A DNA stretch of 64,000 bases from Epichloe hybrida (lineage: Eukaryota; Ascomycota; Sordariomycetes; Hypocreales; Clavicipitaceae). The stretch lies in contig JAFEKR010000023.1 in assembly GCA_019022495.1 (NCBI GenBank), positions 806,001-870,000 on the forward strand, in the 5' to 3' direction. Position numbers and translations under genes: made by a program. Below are positions 23,794-32,801 of this stretch, one piece after another (the stretch's first letter is position 1; every line of letters starts with the position of its first letter). The notes beneath the pieces are model-generated. The model was given only the letters and a program-made list of their open reading frames with translations, was not told the DNA's origin and did no database searches.

Positions 23794-24203
23794 CAGGGCA
23801 TTGTTTGTAGTTAGTGTAGTGTGTTTTGTAGTTTTTATGTTTAATTTAATATCTAGCTTATTATTAAAGATATTACCCTATAAATTACATAATCTTATAG
23901 AGATAAATCTAGGGAAAAATACTATGTGTTAAAGTGGGTCTAAAAGTGGGTCGTTTAGCCATAAACTAGAAACACTACATTTGTAGTGTATTTGTAGTGC
24001 TAAAATGTAGTAAAATGTAGTTTTTCTTATTTATAGGCTAACGACCCACTTTTTGACCCACTTTAACATATAACTACATTGTAGTTTTTTAGTTATGTAT
24101 CTAAAAAAAGAGGTTTTATATCTATACGTATTTTTTAAGATTAGATATATATTATTTGTTAAAATCAAAATACACTACAAATCAATTGTAGTGCAATGCT
24201 CTG
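23794..24203. mobile_element. 410-bp foldback MITE, hAT-like
   Basis: Starts CAGGGCATTGTTTGTAGT and ends CAATGCTCTG, giving 10-bp terminal inverted repeats (CAGRGCATTG). Inside is a 29-bp near-perfect inverted repeat (23929-23957 and 24038-24066), each arm with two copies of AAAGTGGGTC or its complement, separated by about 80 bases. No coding sequence. The termini and the GACCCACTTT motif tie it to the larger hAT-like elements in this island. No clean 8-bp target duplication was found. Confidence 0.75.
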
Positions 24204-24451
24204 CTTAAGGAGAGGTATTAGATTTTATAGCTAATTAGGACTACTTTAGCTAGATTAAGTAGTAGAGTGTATATTAGGGCTAGTACCACCTATAACCTAT
24301 ACCTATATAACTTGTACCTTACATGCAATATAAGCAGTCACACCATATAATTCTGACAGCCTTCACCCACGACGAGTACATATTACATATTGCATGCCTT
24401 TCGTGCTTCACATTCAACCGCCGCCGGCTTTCTCCGAGTGCCTCGCCAACA
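24204..24451. other. Island-to-gene junction
   Basis: AT-rich relic until about 24300, then normal composition. It forms the short promoter and leader of the MED9-like gene. Nothing else was recognised. Confidence 0.5.
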
Positions 24452-24868
24452 ATGGCGGCAGAACAACACCCACTCGCGTTGCCACCGTCCCTCTCCCCAG
24501 ACGACCTCGATGCGTTATCGGAGCTATCCATAGTCCTGGCCAAGGTTCGAGCTGGTCTCCAGTCGTCGAATGGCATCGCGGCCGGCAGTGGTGCAACACC
24601 CGGCGGCGCCAGCACCCAAGGTCAACAGCTCTCGTTCAAGGACGTGCCCGGCGCGACTGATGGCTTGAAGCACAAGCTCCAGCAGGCTCGGGCTCAGATA
24701 CGCCTTCTTCCAGACATGGAGCGCTCGATTGAAGAACAAGATGGCGAACTCCACGACCTGGAAGCGCGCATTGAGAAGCAGCGCGCCCTGCTCGCCAGTC
24801 TACGCGATGGGGGCCTCAGGTTTGGGGAGGAGGATGCTGCAGTCGTAGGCGACAGAATGGAAACTTGA
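24452..24868 (+). CDS. MED9: Mediator subunit 9-like protein
   Basis: Single exon, 138 aa. The ATG at 24452 is chosen over longer non-ATG reading because the protein then begins MAAEQHPLALPP, and the helical region follows at once. Residues 17-33 (DDLDALSELSIVLAKVR) and 72-115 (LKHKLQQARAQIRLLP, SIEEQ, LEARIEKQRALLASL) match the pattern of fungal Med9/Cse2: two helices with a LPxMxRSxEEQ block that form a coiled-coil hairpin in the middle module of Mediator. Its role would be to transmit signals from transcription factors to RNA polymerase II in the nucleus. The gene lies directly beside the 22-kb RIP island and converges with tubulin cofactor C. Short coiled-coil proteins are easily misassigned, so confidence is moderate. 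Confidence 0.68.
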   Translation: MAAEQHPLALPPSLSPDDLDALSELSIVLAKVRAGLQSSNGIAAGSGATPGGASTQGQQLSFKDVPGATDGLKHKLQQARAQIRLLPDMERSIEEQDGELHDLEARIEKQRALLASLRDGGLRFGEEDAAVVGDRMET

Positions 24869-25091
24869 GAGAGAGCTTCTTCCGAGTCGCACGATACACG
24901 CTCTCTATAACTTGAAACGAAAGGGGGGTTGGCGCTCACGGACAGCGTCGCACATTGCCTTGATCTCGCATGAAATTTCGGCGTTAACAAGTTACTTGCT
25001 TCTACCAGACATATATATCGATCCTGCCTTGTGCTTACATCGGCGCATACAAAAAGACTTTCGAAATAGTTCAAATGAACCTTTTTCACAA

Positions 25092-26410
25092 TCAATGACG
25101 AGGTATGCCGACCTGATGCAGGATATCCTCGACGCTCTTACCAGGTTGTCCCGGCACCACGCTGGTCCAAACAGACTCATCCAGCATCTCGGCACTCGAC
25201 AATGTCGTCCAATTGGGGCTCTGACCAGCCTTGAGCCACTTGAAATCATCAACCTGGTTCCATTGGTTTTCCCTCCCAGAGTCGTCATTGACAGCCTGCG
25301 TCTAGAGTCAGCATCGCGGCAAAGCAGAGCAGAAGGCCACGCACGCTGGGTCGTTTCAAAAAAAAACTCTAAAAAAAACTTACATAGCACTCGGGCACAG
25401 GTGCGAAGCGCATGCCTGTGCAATCTTCAATGATTGGGTGGCTCGTGCAGTGCAAATAAACATCCACATCCTTACACTCGTGAATACGCACCTGTCGAGC
25501 TACAACCACGATGATGCTGTTCGTTACCCTGGTGATGTGAACGGGTCCATCAACGTGGCCTGCAATGATGAGACTCTGTGAAATGTCCCTCAGAGCAAGA
25601 CCTGGGAACGGCCGGCCCTGAGCTGTAGGAACAGACATGTCGACGATGCAGGATTTCAAACCAGTCAAGCTACCCGACGCCGTTGCCCTCGCTGCCGAAG
25701 ATGGGAGAATGATGTGAAGGTTCGACTGGTCCGAGATGCCGATATTCTTGGCCGCAGAAAAGCTTGGTGTCCGAACAAATTGACCCCTGGGCTGAGATAG
25801 CTCGGCGTTGTAGTCCCTCGTTTTCCCAGTAGTAGACCGAAGGTCGCCAACCTTGTCATGACTCTCGATGGCTTCCTGGTGCTCTTCACTCTTGTGGTTC
25901 TGCGCGTTTCTAGAAAGGCTCCCCGGGTGTAGCCGTGGGTCGTTTTCCGGCGCTCCCATGTCAACGTGCGCTTCGACGCTGGATCGTCTGAACTGGAAGC
26001 GTGATTTTGGGGTGATTTTGACTAGTGTCTCATTGAGCTTGTCCTGGAGACTTTTGATGGACTAATAAGTTGAGAACAAGCTCGTCAGCCAAGTCAAGCC
26101 GAGGACAGCATCGAGGGCGATGCTACCAACATCAGAGTACTGCTTGCGGTCATACGAGGGGGTAAACTCTGCAGCGTCCGAGACCTCGTGTTGAAGCTTG
26201 CCGATGCCAGCTAAAACATGGTCGATGGCCTCTTGACGCTCCCCGGCGATTGGAGAGACAGACCCAAGTTGGTCGATCGAATCTTGAAGTTCTACATGGG
26301 TGCCATTTTTACATCAAGTCAGCCTCGCGCTCTGTTGGCATGTTTTGTCAAGCCGGCTCACCCGCAACGCTGTCCTGAAAGTGGCGGTAGAACTTTTGTT
26401 TAGGATCCAT
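25092..26410 (-). CDS. Tubulin-folding cofactor C (TBCC)
   Basis: Four exons: 26362-26410, 26131-26291, 25384-26061, 25092-25295; 363 aa. The N-terminus MDPKQKFYRHFQ and the following region (ERQEAIDHVLAGI, EFTPSYDRKQYSD) form the helical spectrin-like part. The C-CAP/TBCC beta-helix occupies about 205-330: DGPVHITRVTNSIIVV, ARQVRIHEC, DVYLHCTSHPIIEDC, GMRFAP. The QVR at 260-262 sits at the family's arginine-finger position, with which TBCC stimulates GTP hydrolysis by beta-tubulin in the cofactor D/E supercomplex. The last exon gives NQWNQVDDFKWLKA and SPNW, the conserved family ending. The donor of intron 2 (GTTGGT) is weak but is the one that keeps frame. A six-copy 13-bp repeat lies just upstream of the start codon. 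Confidence 0.9.
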
Positions 26411-26418
26411 GACCAATA

Positions 26419-26497
26419 GTGCGCAGGCTTTGTGCGCAGGCTTTGTGCGCAGGCTTTGTGCGCAGGCTTTGTGCGCAGGCTTTATGCGCAGGCTTTG
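26419..26497. repeat. 13-bp repeat GTGCGCAGGCTTT x6, TBCC leader
   Basis: Six head-to-tail copies of GTGCGCAGGCTTT (one has ATGCGC) begin 9 bases upstream of the TBCC start codon, so they probably lie in its 5' leader. Each unit holds the palindrome TGCGCA, evenly spaced at 13 bases. Confidence 0.92.
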
Positions 26498-26907
26498 TCT
26501 TGATTTTAACCAGGTCAGACTCGTGTAGGCCTTCCTGCTCAAGCTGAAAGGGTAAAAGGTAAAGGCAAATGTGAAAACGTGCGAAAGTGCGAAAGTGTCG
26601 CAAATGAGGCAAGTGACGAGGATTCGAAACTTGACGTCGTATGACCTTGGGAGTTGGCGAGAAGCCTTCCTTCTTCCTTGCCTTGTCCAGCAATTCAGCT
26701 TGGCTGGGCTTGGACGGGGATTCTCGCGGCCTGAACGGAACCCCACATTCGGCGGGCGGCACTGGGGGCGTCACTTGGGGGGCGGCGGCTTCCATCTGTT
26801 GGGAATGATGAAATGAGGGGTTACAACAACTGGCTCGGCACGGGGTGAATGGCACGGGGTGAATGCACTTCGATTCAAGCCATGTGCTAATGGTTCGCGT
26901 TTCTACG
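26498..26907. other. TBCC upstream / GPI1 downstream region
   Basis: About 410 bases between two minus-strand genes. It holds a short direct duplication CACGGGGTGAATG near 26840-26866. No gene was recognised. Confidence 0.4.
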
Positions 26908-29323
26908 TTAATGATAGGACCTAGTCCGCCCATTGCCCGTCATTCTCTTGCCGCCGTTTGACAAAGCAGGAGTTATTGGTAATTGAAAAGGCTTCTTTTG
27001 CGGCAGCTCCGTATTGACTGCTCGCCACATCTCCCAAACATTCGCCCGTCTCGCTGGAAGCATACTGTATTGTAGACTGTACAAGTTCTTTCGATTAATT
27101 GGCGGCACAAATTGACCTGTGAGAAGACACAGCAAAACTCTAGGCGCCAGATAGTGCTTTCGAATGCGATGCGCCATTTGGAAATACTGGTGGAACATGG
27201 CACTGAAGCTCAACGGAATCGACTAAAATGAAGCATTGCTCATTAGCAAAAAAAAAAAAAAAAAACAAATTTTCGCCCAAGCATGTTACATCCGGAGGAA
27301 AAGCGGAGAATCTCACCTTGAGGTATATGATGGATGTTGGGGTCTCATTAGTGGAGTTAATGTCGATGGTTCTATAATTCTGGGTATCCCGAAGCTCGAA
27401 ACGAATGCCGCCTTGTATCACGTTAGTCGCCCATGTCCAACCTCTTCAGAGGCCATAACAGCTGACGGGACTTACCAGGCAACCTTTTCTCGTCCTTGAC
27501 TCGCAACATGACTGCAAACAACGGAAAATGATTGAGAAGAGACAACAAAGTGTCAAACCCGGCTTTCATGGAAATTATGATCATCCTTGCAATGGCAAAG
27601 TTGAGGTAGAAAACAACAACCGTGGGAAGAAGAAAAAACAGAAGGGTGAATAGGATTGTGCCCACGAGAAGCTGATCCAGGTCATAATCGCATGAATCAA
27701 TGCGATTGCGAAGCACGTTGTGCTTCTTTCCTCGGAAAAGGTGGAACAGAGACTGCAAAATCGTGAGTTGCCAATGATAAATGCGTGCCGAGGCAAGATA
27801 GAAAGAATAGATATGCAACGTCAACGCGGAAAGAAGATCGGAGCATAAAGCAACTGGCATGCTGGCACCTGCAAAGGATGTGATACCGATGAACCAGACT
27901 ACTTTGGGTAAAATTGGATGCAGAGTCCCAACGCAGCCTATATCATGGGTAAGCGCGCGGGAAATTTGTGACCAAATGGCTCACCGTGTAAGACTTACTC
28001 GACCAATAGTCAATAACCCAGAGGAACAGATTCCCCAGAAAATCAGCCAACTCGCTATTGAGCTTCAAACCTGCTGGCCAGCCCATCAACCACTTGATGC
28101 TGGTTTCAAGCGCCTCGACTGTGTAAATTCTGAAAAGATCGCCTACTTGCGTTGCTACCCAGTCCGCGTGCTCAACTATGTACGAGCCGAGAGCCATGCC
28201 GATGATCACGTCATTTGCAACGAGCCAGAGGCTGTTGTAGAAACGGATATAGTCAGGATGACTCGTCGTGACGCTAGCCCAGTTGAGTTTTCGTTGCCGC
28301 AGTGTCGAGTATTGCATCGGCCAGTAGCAAAATTGTTGAAGCCGAATTTCGATTTGTTGTGCAGTGGCCGAAACATCTTTCAGAGCGGCGTACCCTGGTT
28401 TGATACGAAACTCCAAAAGCATGAGCAACATCTCTGCGGCCATTCGATGTCCCATGAGGAAAAGGATGAAGAGCCTTCGTATTGTGGGGAACAAATATAC
28501 ATAGAAGAAGGTCCAAAGTTGCCTGAGAAAATATTTCCTCATGGTTGAAGCCGATTCCATGACTTGCTCAGATACGCTTAGACTGCGCTTGGGCCTAGCT
28601 CCCAAACGCCCAACATTTTTCTGTAGCGTCTGCTCCAATTCCCAAGACCAATTCACTTGGTTGATGATCTTGCGCAACGCCCTGTCTCTTGCTGAAGGTA
28701 CTCGATTGGAAATGCTGTGCTGCTTCAGCTTCTCGGCGAGCTTTCGTCGTATTTCCCTGGCTGCGCCTTCCTGTTGCTCAATGACATCTGGCTCGTCGAC
28801 TTTGCCATCGTCTATCAGTGAACCCTTGTCTCCAAGTGCGAGCGCGATTGGGGCCAACGAAATGTACTGCATATGCTTGGGGTGGGGTCTATCGTATAGG
28901 ATGAGTTGTATGCTCGAAGCCTTGGCGCAAGTGATGGTTGGCGTTCGTGATGATGGATTGATGGTAGCGCAGACCCAAGAGGGATCGACGGCTTCCGCAT
29001 TTGCCCCATTTGATACGCCCAGTACATGCATTGATGAATGCCCACAAATATCGTATATTCGTACAGGGGAGTGAGGGGCGCTTCGGAAAAATGTACCCAA
29101 TTTCAGGTGGAATTCAACATCTTGAGCCTACGCCCATTAGCACAAGTAGAGATGAACTGCCTCGAAGACGGACTGATGAGAGACTTACCCTCACATCGTC
29201 CAGGATGGCGACGACGAAGACGTCCAGTGTAGAGTTCCTCCACCCGACAACAACTCCGGGTCGATCAGACTTGCGAATGTCCGTCGGCCAGAACAGACGC
29301 ATCAGTCCATCATGCTCTACCAT
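26908..29323 (-). CDS. GPI1: GPI-GlcNAc transferase subunit Gpi1 (PIG-Q)
   Basis: Five exons: 29189-29323, 27999-29127, 27476-27937, 27317-27411, 26908-27222; 711 aa. Gpi1/PIG-Q is part of the ER complex that adds N-acetylglucosamine to phosphatidylinositol, the first step of GPI-anchor synthesis. The N-terminus MRLFWPTD and VGWRNSTLDVFVVAIL is typical. The conserved core is FYNSLWLVANDVIIGMALGS, WLMGWPAGLKLNSELADFLG and LFLWVIDYW, followed by several membrane helices (for example LLVGTILFTLLFFLLPTVVV) and the C-terminal MFHQYFQMAHRIRKHYL. Branch points CTAAT/CTAAC are visible in introns 1, 3 and 4. Intron 4 contains a 17-A run (17 T on the coding strand). The start is the first ATG, only 31 bases after the stop of the 92-aa gene upstream on the same strand. 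Confidence 0.93.
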
Positions 29324-29354
29324 GACCAGTGTATAGGATTCGTGAATGTTGCTC

Positions 29355-29787
29355 TTAGAAAGAACCGCGTCGTCTCAACTGCTCCCGAGCAGACAAGCCG
29401 ATATCTGGAGCTCGTGGATGCTATCGAGAGGAGATGTCAATGCTCTCCCGAGGCCGTTATGCAGGGTCTTGGACCTACCAAATGCGTTTCCTTTTGCGCA
29501 ATCCAAACGATAGGTAGGAATATGGTGAAGAATAAAGCTGTCAGGGCAATGACTCCTTTGACAACACGAATCTATTCAGATGAACATGAGGTATTCCCAG
29601 GTCAGTAGTGTAACTTGGGCCCGCGCGGAATTCCCCGCACTGAGTTAAATCAAGATATATGGCATACCACAACTCCGTACTCAGCGGCAAAGATGGCCAG
29701 TTCATAGAGGCGTGTGACAAGATCCCACCTCGCAGTGATGTAGCCAGCTACAAAGATGCCAAGGGTGAGGATCGAAAATGGGTGCAT
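29355..29787 (-). CDS. Small two-helix membrane protein, 92 aa, unknown function
   Basis: Three exons: 29668-29787, 29479-29571, 29355-29420, each join in frame with GTATGC/GTAGGT donors and a TAG acceptor at both introns. The product begins MHPFSILTLGIFVAGYITAR and has one hydrophobic stretch near 4-17, an amphipathic stretch around 22-40, and a strong helix near 47-66 (VIALTALFFTIFLPIVWIA). A basic C-terminal tail ends REQLRRRGSF. I do not recognise a named family. It resembles short conserved fungal hypothetical proteins. An in-frame stop just upstream supports the ATG at 29787. Because its stop lies 31 bases from the GPI1 ATG, and the GPI-GlcNAc transferase contains tiny two-helix subunits (Eri1/PIG-Y, PIG-P), a role in that complex is possible. 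That is inference from position only. Confidence 0.75.
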
Positions 29788-30341
29788 AGAGCGTTATCTT
29801 CCCAGGCAGCGCGCATGCCGTCAGACACGCCAGACACCTCGAATCGGGAGCTGTGATGTGGTCGCGAGGCTGGCCAAGGCAGTTCGACGGGGGAGAGCTC
29901 TTGGTGATTGATGCACGGGGCAGGCTCTGTATCGACCGTCTTGGAGGGAGATGAAACTCGAATCAGACTTGCGCACAATAGCCTATCGGTTGAGGCCGTA
30001 CTCGAGGTCGTGTTGAAGAGTCTGAGATAGACTGCGCCTTGCTTTTCTGGCCTCTCCTAAGCTCGGCTCGGGTTTCTCTGATGCTTTATCCCTGTCACGA
30101 CGACGGGATTCGAAGGTGGGGCGGCCCAAAGTCCGTCGTCACTTTTTGCCGTGCCACGCCTTGAAGACGGGCAATCACGTGGCGCCTACTGCATCGTTGC
30201 ATCCCCATCCCGCTCAGACAATGAATGACAGCAAGGGATGGACTATTCTGGGAGAGTACGGACGTATGTAAAGTTCATCTTCATTGCTAAATTCAAACAT
30301 CTATGTCCTGCCGATGCTTGTCCGTCGGCCAGCCAATCATG
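29788..30341. promoter_or_regulatory. Upstream region of 92-aa gene
   Basis: 554 bases between the MDM35 3' end and the 92-aa gene start. It contains an E-box-type palindrome CACGTG at about 30177, within CACGTGGCGCC. Otherwise nothing was recognised. Confidence 0.35.
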
Positions 30342-30861
30342 CTATCCTGATGTCGCATTAGCCAACACGTCCATTCCAAAAGTGGCAACGTGAGGCAACG
30401 TGAGGCAATGACTTACTCTTTGGTGCAGTCAGTCTTGCATCGTTCTCTTTGTTGTCCTCCCGAGCCTCGTCGAGAAGTTTGTCGATGCCCCTCTCCTTCA
30501 GAGCAACCTGGCATTACGTTAATTCAACATGGCATTACGTCGAAATATGACATTGCCAGCCACCGTCTCCCTCTCGCACCACTCACTCACCCCAAGGCAT
30601 TTTTGATATTCTTTGAACAATCCGGCGCATTCTTGGTTATCTTTCTGTGCACCTCGGAGGTACTCTGTCCTCGACGTCAGCCATTCAAGCGCCTGTCCGA
30701 ATAGCAGTGCATTGCGACAACTCACTTTCGCTGTACCATTTCAAGAAGCATGTATCGTATCGCCTTACGGGAGAGAATGAGCTGAAGCCAAACAAGAATC
30801 AATGAAGGACTGCTGCTTACTCCTTGACCTCGTTGCACTCTGGTGCTAGTGAAGCTGACAT
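30342..30861 (-). CDS. MDM35: Mitochondrial intermembrane-space protein Mdm35 (TRIAP1 family)
   Basis: Five small exons: 30821-30861, 30726-30763, 30591-30664, 30417-30507, 30342-30346; 82 aa. It starts MSASLAPECNEVKERYDTCF and shows the exact twin CX9C signature: Cys9/Cys19 and Cys39/Cys49, with FLKWYSEKYLRG between and LFKEYQKCL in the second helix. The tail, ALKERGIDKLLDEAREDNKEN, is also typical. Mdm35 folds in the intermembrane space by Mia40-dependent disulfide formation and escorts the lipid-transfer proteins Ups1/Ups2, which move phosphatidic acid and phosphatidylserine. The last exon would be only five bases (completing Arg, then TAG). If that intron is retained the protein gains a short different tail ending at a nearby TAA. 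The gene is divergent from the HIRIP3-like gene. Confidence 0.88.
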
Positions 30862-31318
30862 GGCAAGAAAGCAGGCAATGAACGGAGACGGCGATATTCA
30901 ACAAGGGACATAGAGGCATCAAGTATCAAGTCTGGTTTGGGTCAATGTTTGCCTTCTTCCACTGGGGCCCACACATGTGGCCCACACATTTTGCCCACAC
31001 AACGCCAGCTGCCAGGCAGAGGCGGCGAGGACGCTAAACCTAGAGCGGCTTGTCTCCAGGGCAAGATGGCATTGGCATGGGGGACCCGCATCAGCCAACC
31101 ACCAATCACCAACCTCCAACCACCAACCACCCCCCGGCTCCTGACGTCGGTTTGCGACGAGCTTCGACCCAGCATCGCATTGTCGACGCGTGCTTGCGAC
31201 GATCGCATCACTTATAGTACTTGGTTCCTGTCAAAAACGCTACTCCACCGAATAACCACTCCCATCGCAAGGTGTCCCGGGACCCATTGGTCAACTGTAC
31301 ATCCGCTTCCAGACAAGC
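30862..31318. promoter_or_regulatory. Divergent promoter, MDM35 / HIRIP3-like
   Basis: 457 bases shared by two divergent genes. It holds GCCCACACA direct repeats around the palindrome CACATGTG (about 30967-31000) and a run of CCAAC/CCACC motifs (about 31095-31135). Confidence 0.45.
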
Positions 31319-32535
31319 ATGGTGCCATCACCCAAAGAGCTGGAGGCGGCCTTGATCGACGGCACGTACCAGATTTTTACTTCCGAGCCCGATGCGACAA
31401 CCGTGAACAAAGTTCGAAAACGTGTAGAAGAAGAAAGAGGCCTGGACGAGGGTTTCTTCACAAGCGAAGAATGGAAGCAGAAGAGCAAAACTTTAATCAA
31501 AGAATATGTCGTATGTGTAAATCGTGAGCTATGCGTGCGTGACGCCAGATCAGCCTCTAATTCACGTTGCAGGAAAAATTACTGGACGGCTGGGTACCAG
31601 GGCCGAAAGACGATTCCGAGTCGAAGAATGGAACCAAAAGACTGGCTTCTGAAGACGAATCGTCTCTCCCCAAACGACAGAAACATCGCAACGGTGGCGC
31701 AAAGTCTAAAGGAAGAGCAGACGATGCCACCGAGACAAAGGCTCAAACCACAAAAACAGCGTCGCGTCGTAAATCCAAGGAGGCTAGTTCGAACCGGGAA
31801 CCAGAAGACGTGAAAAAGATGGACTCGCCACCCGAAGGCTCTGAAGACGATGATGCCCTGTCATCTATCAAGGTTGTTGGCACGTCACAAACACCGGCTC
31901 AACAAGAAGAAGAGGAATACTCGGACGTCATCGACGAGGGTCCCAAGCCGAAGCGGAAAAAGAAAGAACCGAAACACGCATCTTCCAAATCGTCAAAACT
32001 CGCAGCGAAGAAGGCAACTACACCATCTACAGATGACCCACAAGAAGCCGAGATCAAGAAGCTGCAGTCGCAATTAGTCAAGTGCGGCGTCAGAAAACTA
32101 TGGCACAATGAGCTCAAGCAATATGGAGACGACTGTCGCGCCAAGATTCGGCATCTCAAGAAGATGTTGACCGGCATAGGCATGGACGGACGCTTCTCTG
32201 AGGCCAAGGCGCGTGAAATCAAGGAGACGAGAGAGCTTCTGGCTGATGTAGACGCGGCAAAAGAAATGAATGCATTATGGGGCATGAACAGTGGCCGGAG
32301 GGCAAGTCGGAGCAAAAACAAGTCACCCAAGGTCGAAAACAGCGAGGACAGCAAGGACAGCGACGTCGAAGGGGGAGCGGCTGAGATTGGTGGCCATGAA
32401 GAAGAAGCAAAAGAAGAAGAAGGAGAAGGAGAAGGAGAGGGAGAAGATGATCAAGAAACCACCTCTTTCGCAGCAAGACGCAGGCGGGCACAAGCTGATC
32501 TCGCATTTCTTGGTGATAACAGCGAATCTGATTAG
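31319..32535 (+). CDS. HIRIP3-like histone chaperone (DEK_C and CHZ-type domains)
   Basis: Two exons, 31319-31510 and 31573-32535; 384 aa. Residues 5-70 resemble a DEK C-terminal-type helical domain (LEAALIDGTYQIF, VNKVRKRVEEE, EWKQKSKTLIKEYV, LLDGW). The middle is a long Lys/Glu/Ser-rich disordered stretch with basic nuclear-localisation-like clusters (PKPKRKKKEPK at 188-198). Residues 224-290 match the HIRIP3/CHZ pattern: IKKLQSQLVKCGVRKLW, then RHLKKMLTGIGMDGRF and REIKETRELLADV. The family binds H2A-H2B and works in nucleosome assembly. The acidic C-terminus (EEEGEGEGEGEDD at about 346-358) fits histone binding. The intron has a clear CTAAT branch point. Some databases would call it only a transcriptional regulator. 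Confidence 0.78.
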
Positions 32536-32801
32536 AATACAATTGCTTGGTACCACATGATTTTCGGTTGGGGGGGTGAAATTTGGACCCGGCGTTTCTG
32601 GCAGGCTTCTTTGCGGGTATTTTTGGCATGAGAAAAGGGAACGATGGCTCTGCTTGTATATCAGGGGTGGGTTTGGTCGCAAACTAGGTCAAAAGTTGTG
32701 TATGTCTTGTGTATGTCTCGTGCGAGTCACGGTATTGTTGCTTTCTAAACAGAGAACAACTCAAGGACACCATTATTTCAGTTCGACGAGATGGTCCCTT
32801 T

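Noticed and set aside
32219..32682. Minus-strand frames with Leu-rich stretches opposite the HIRIP3-like gene
   Set aside because: They are the complement of the Glu/Lys-rich tail (GAA/GAG runs read as TTC/CTC).
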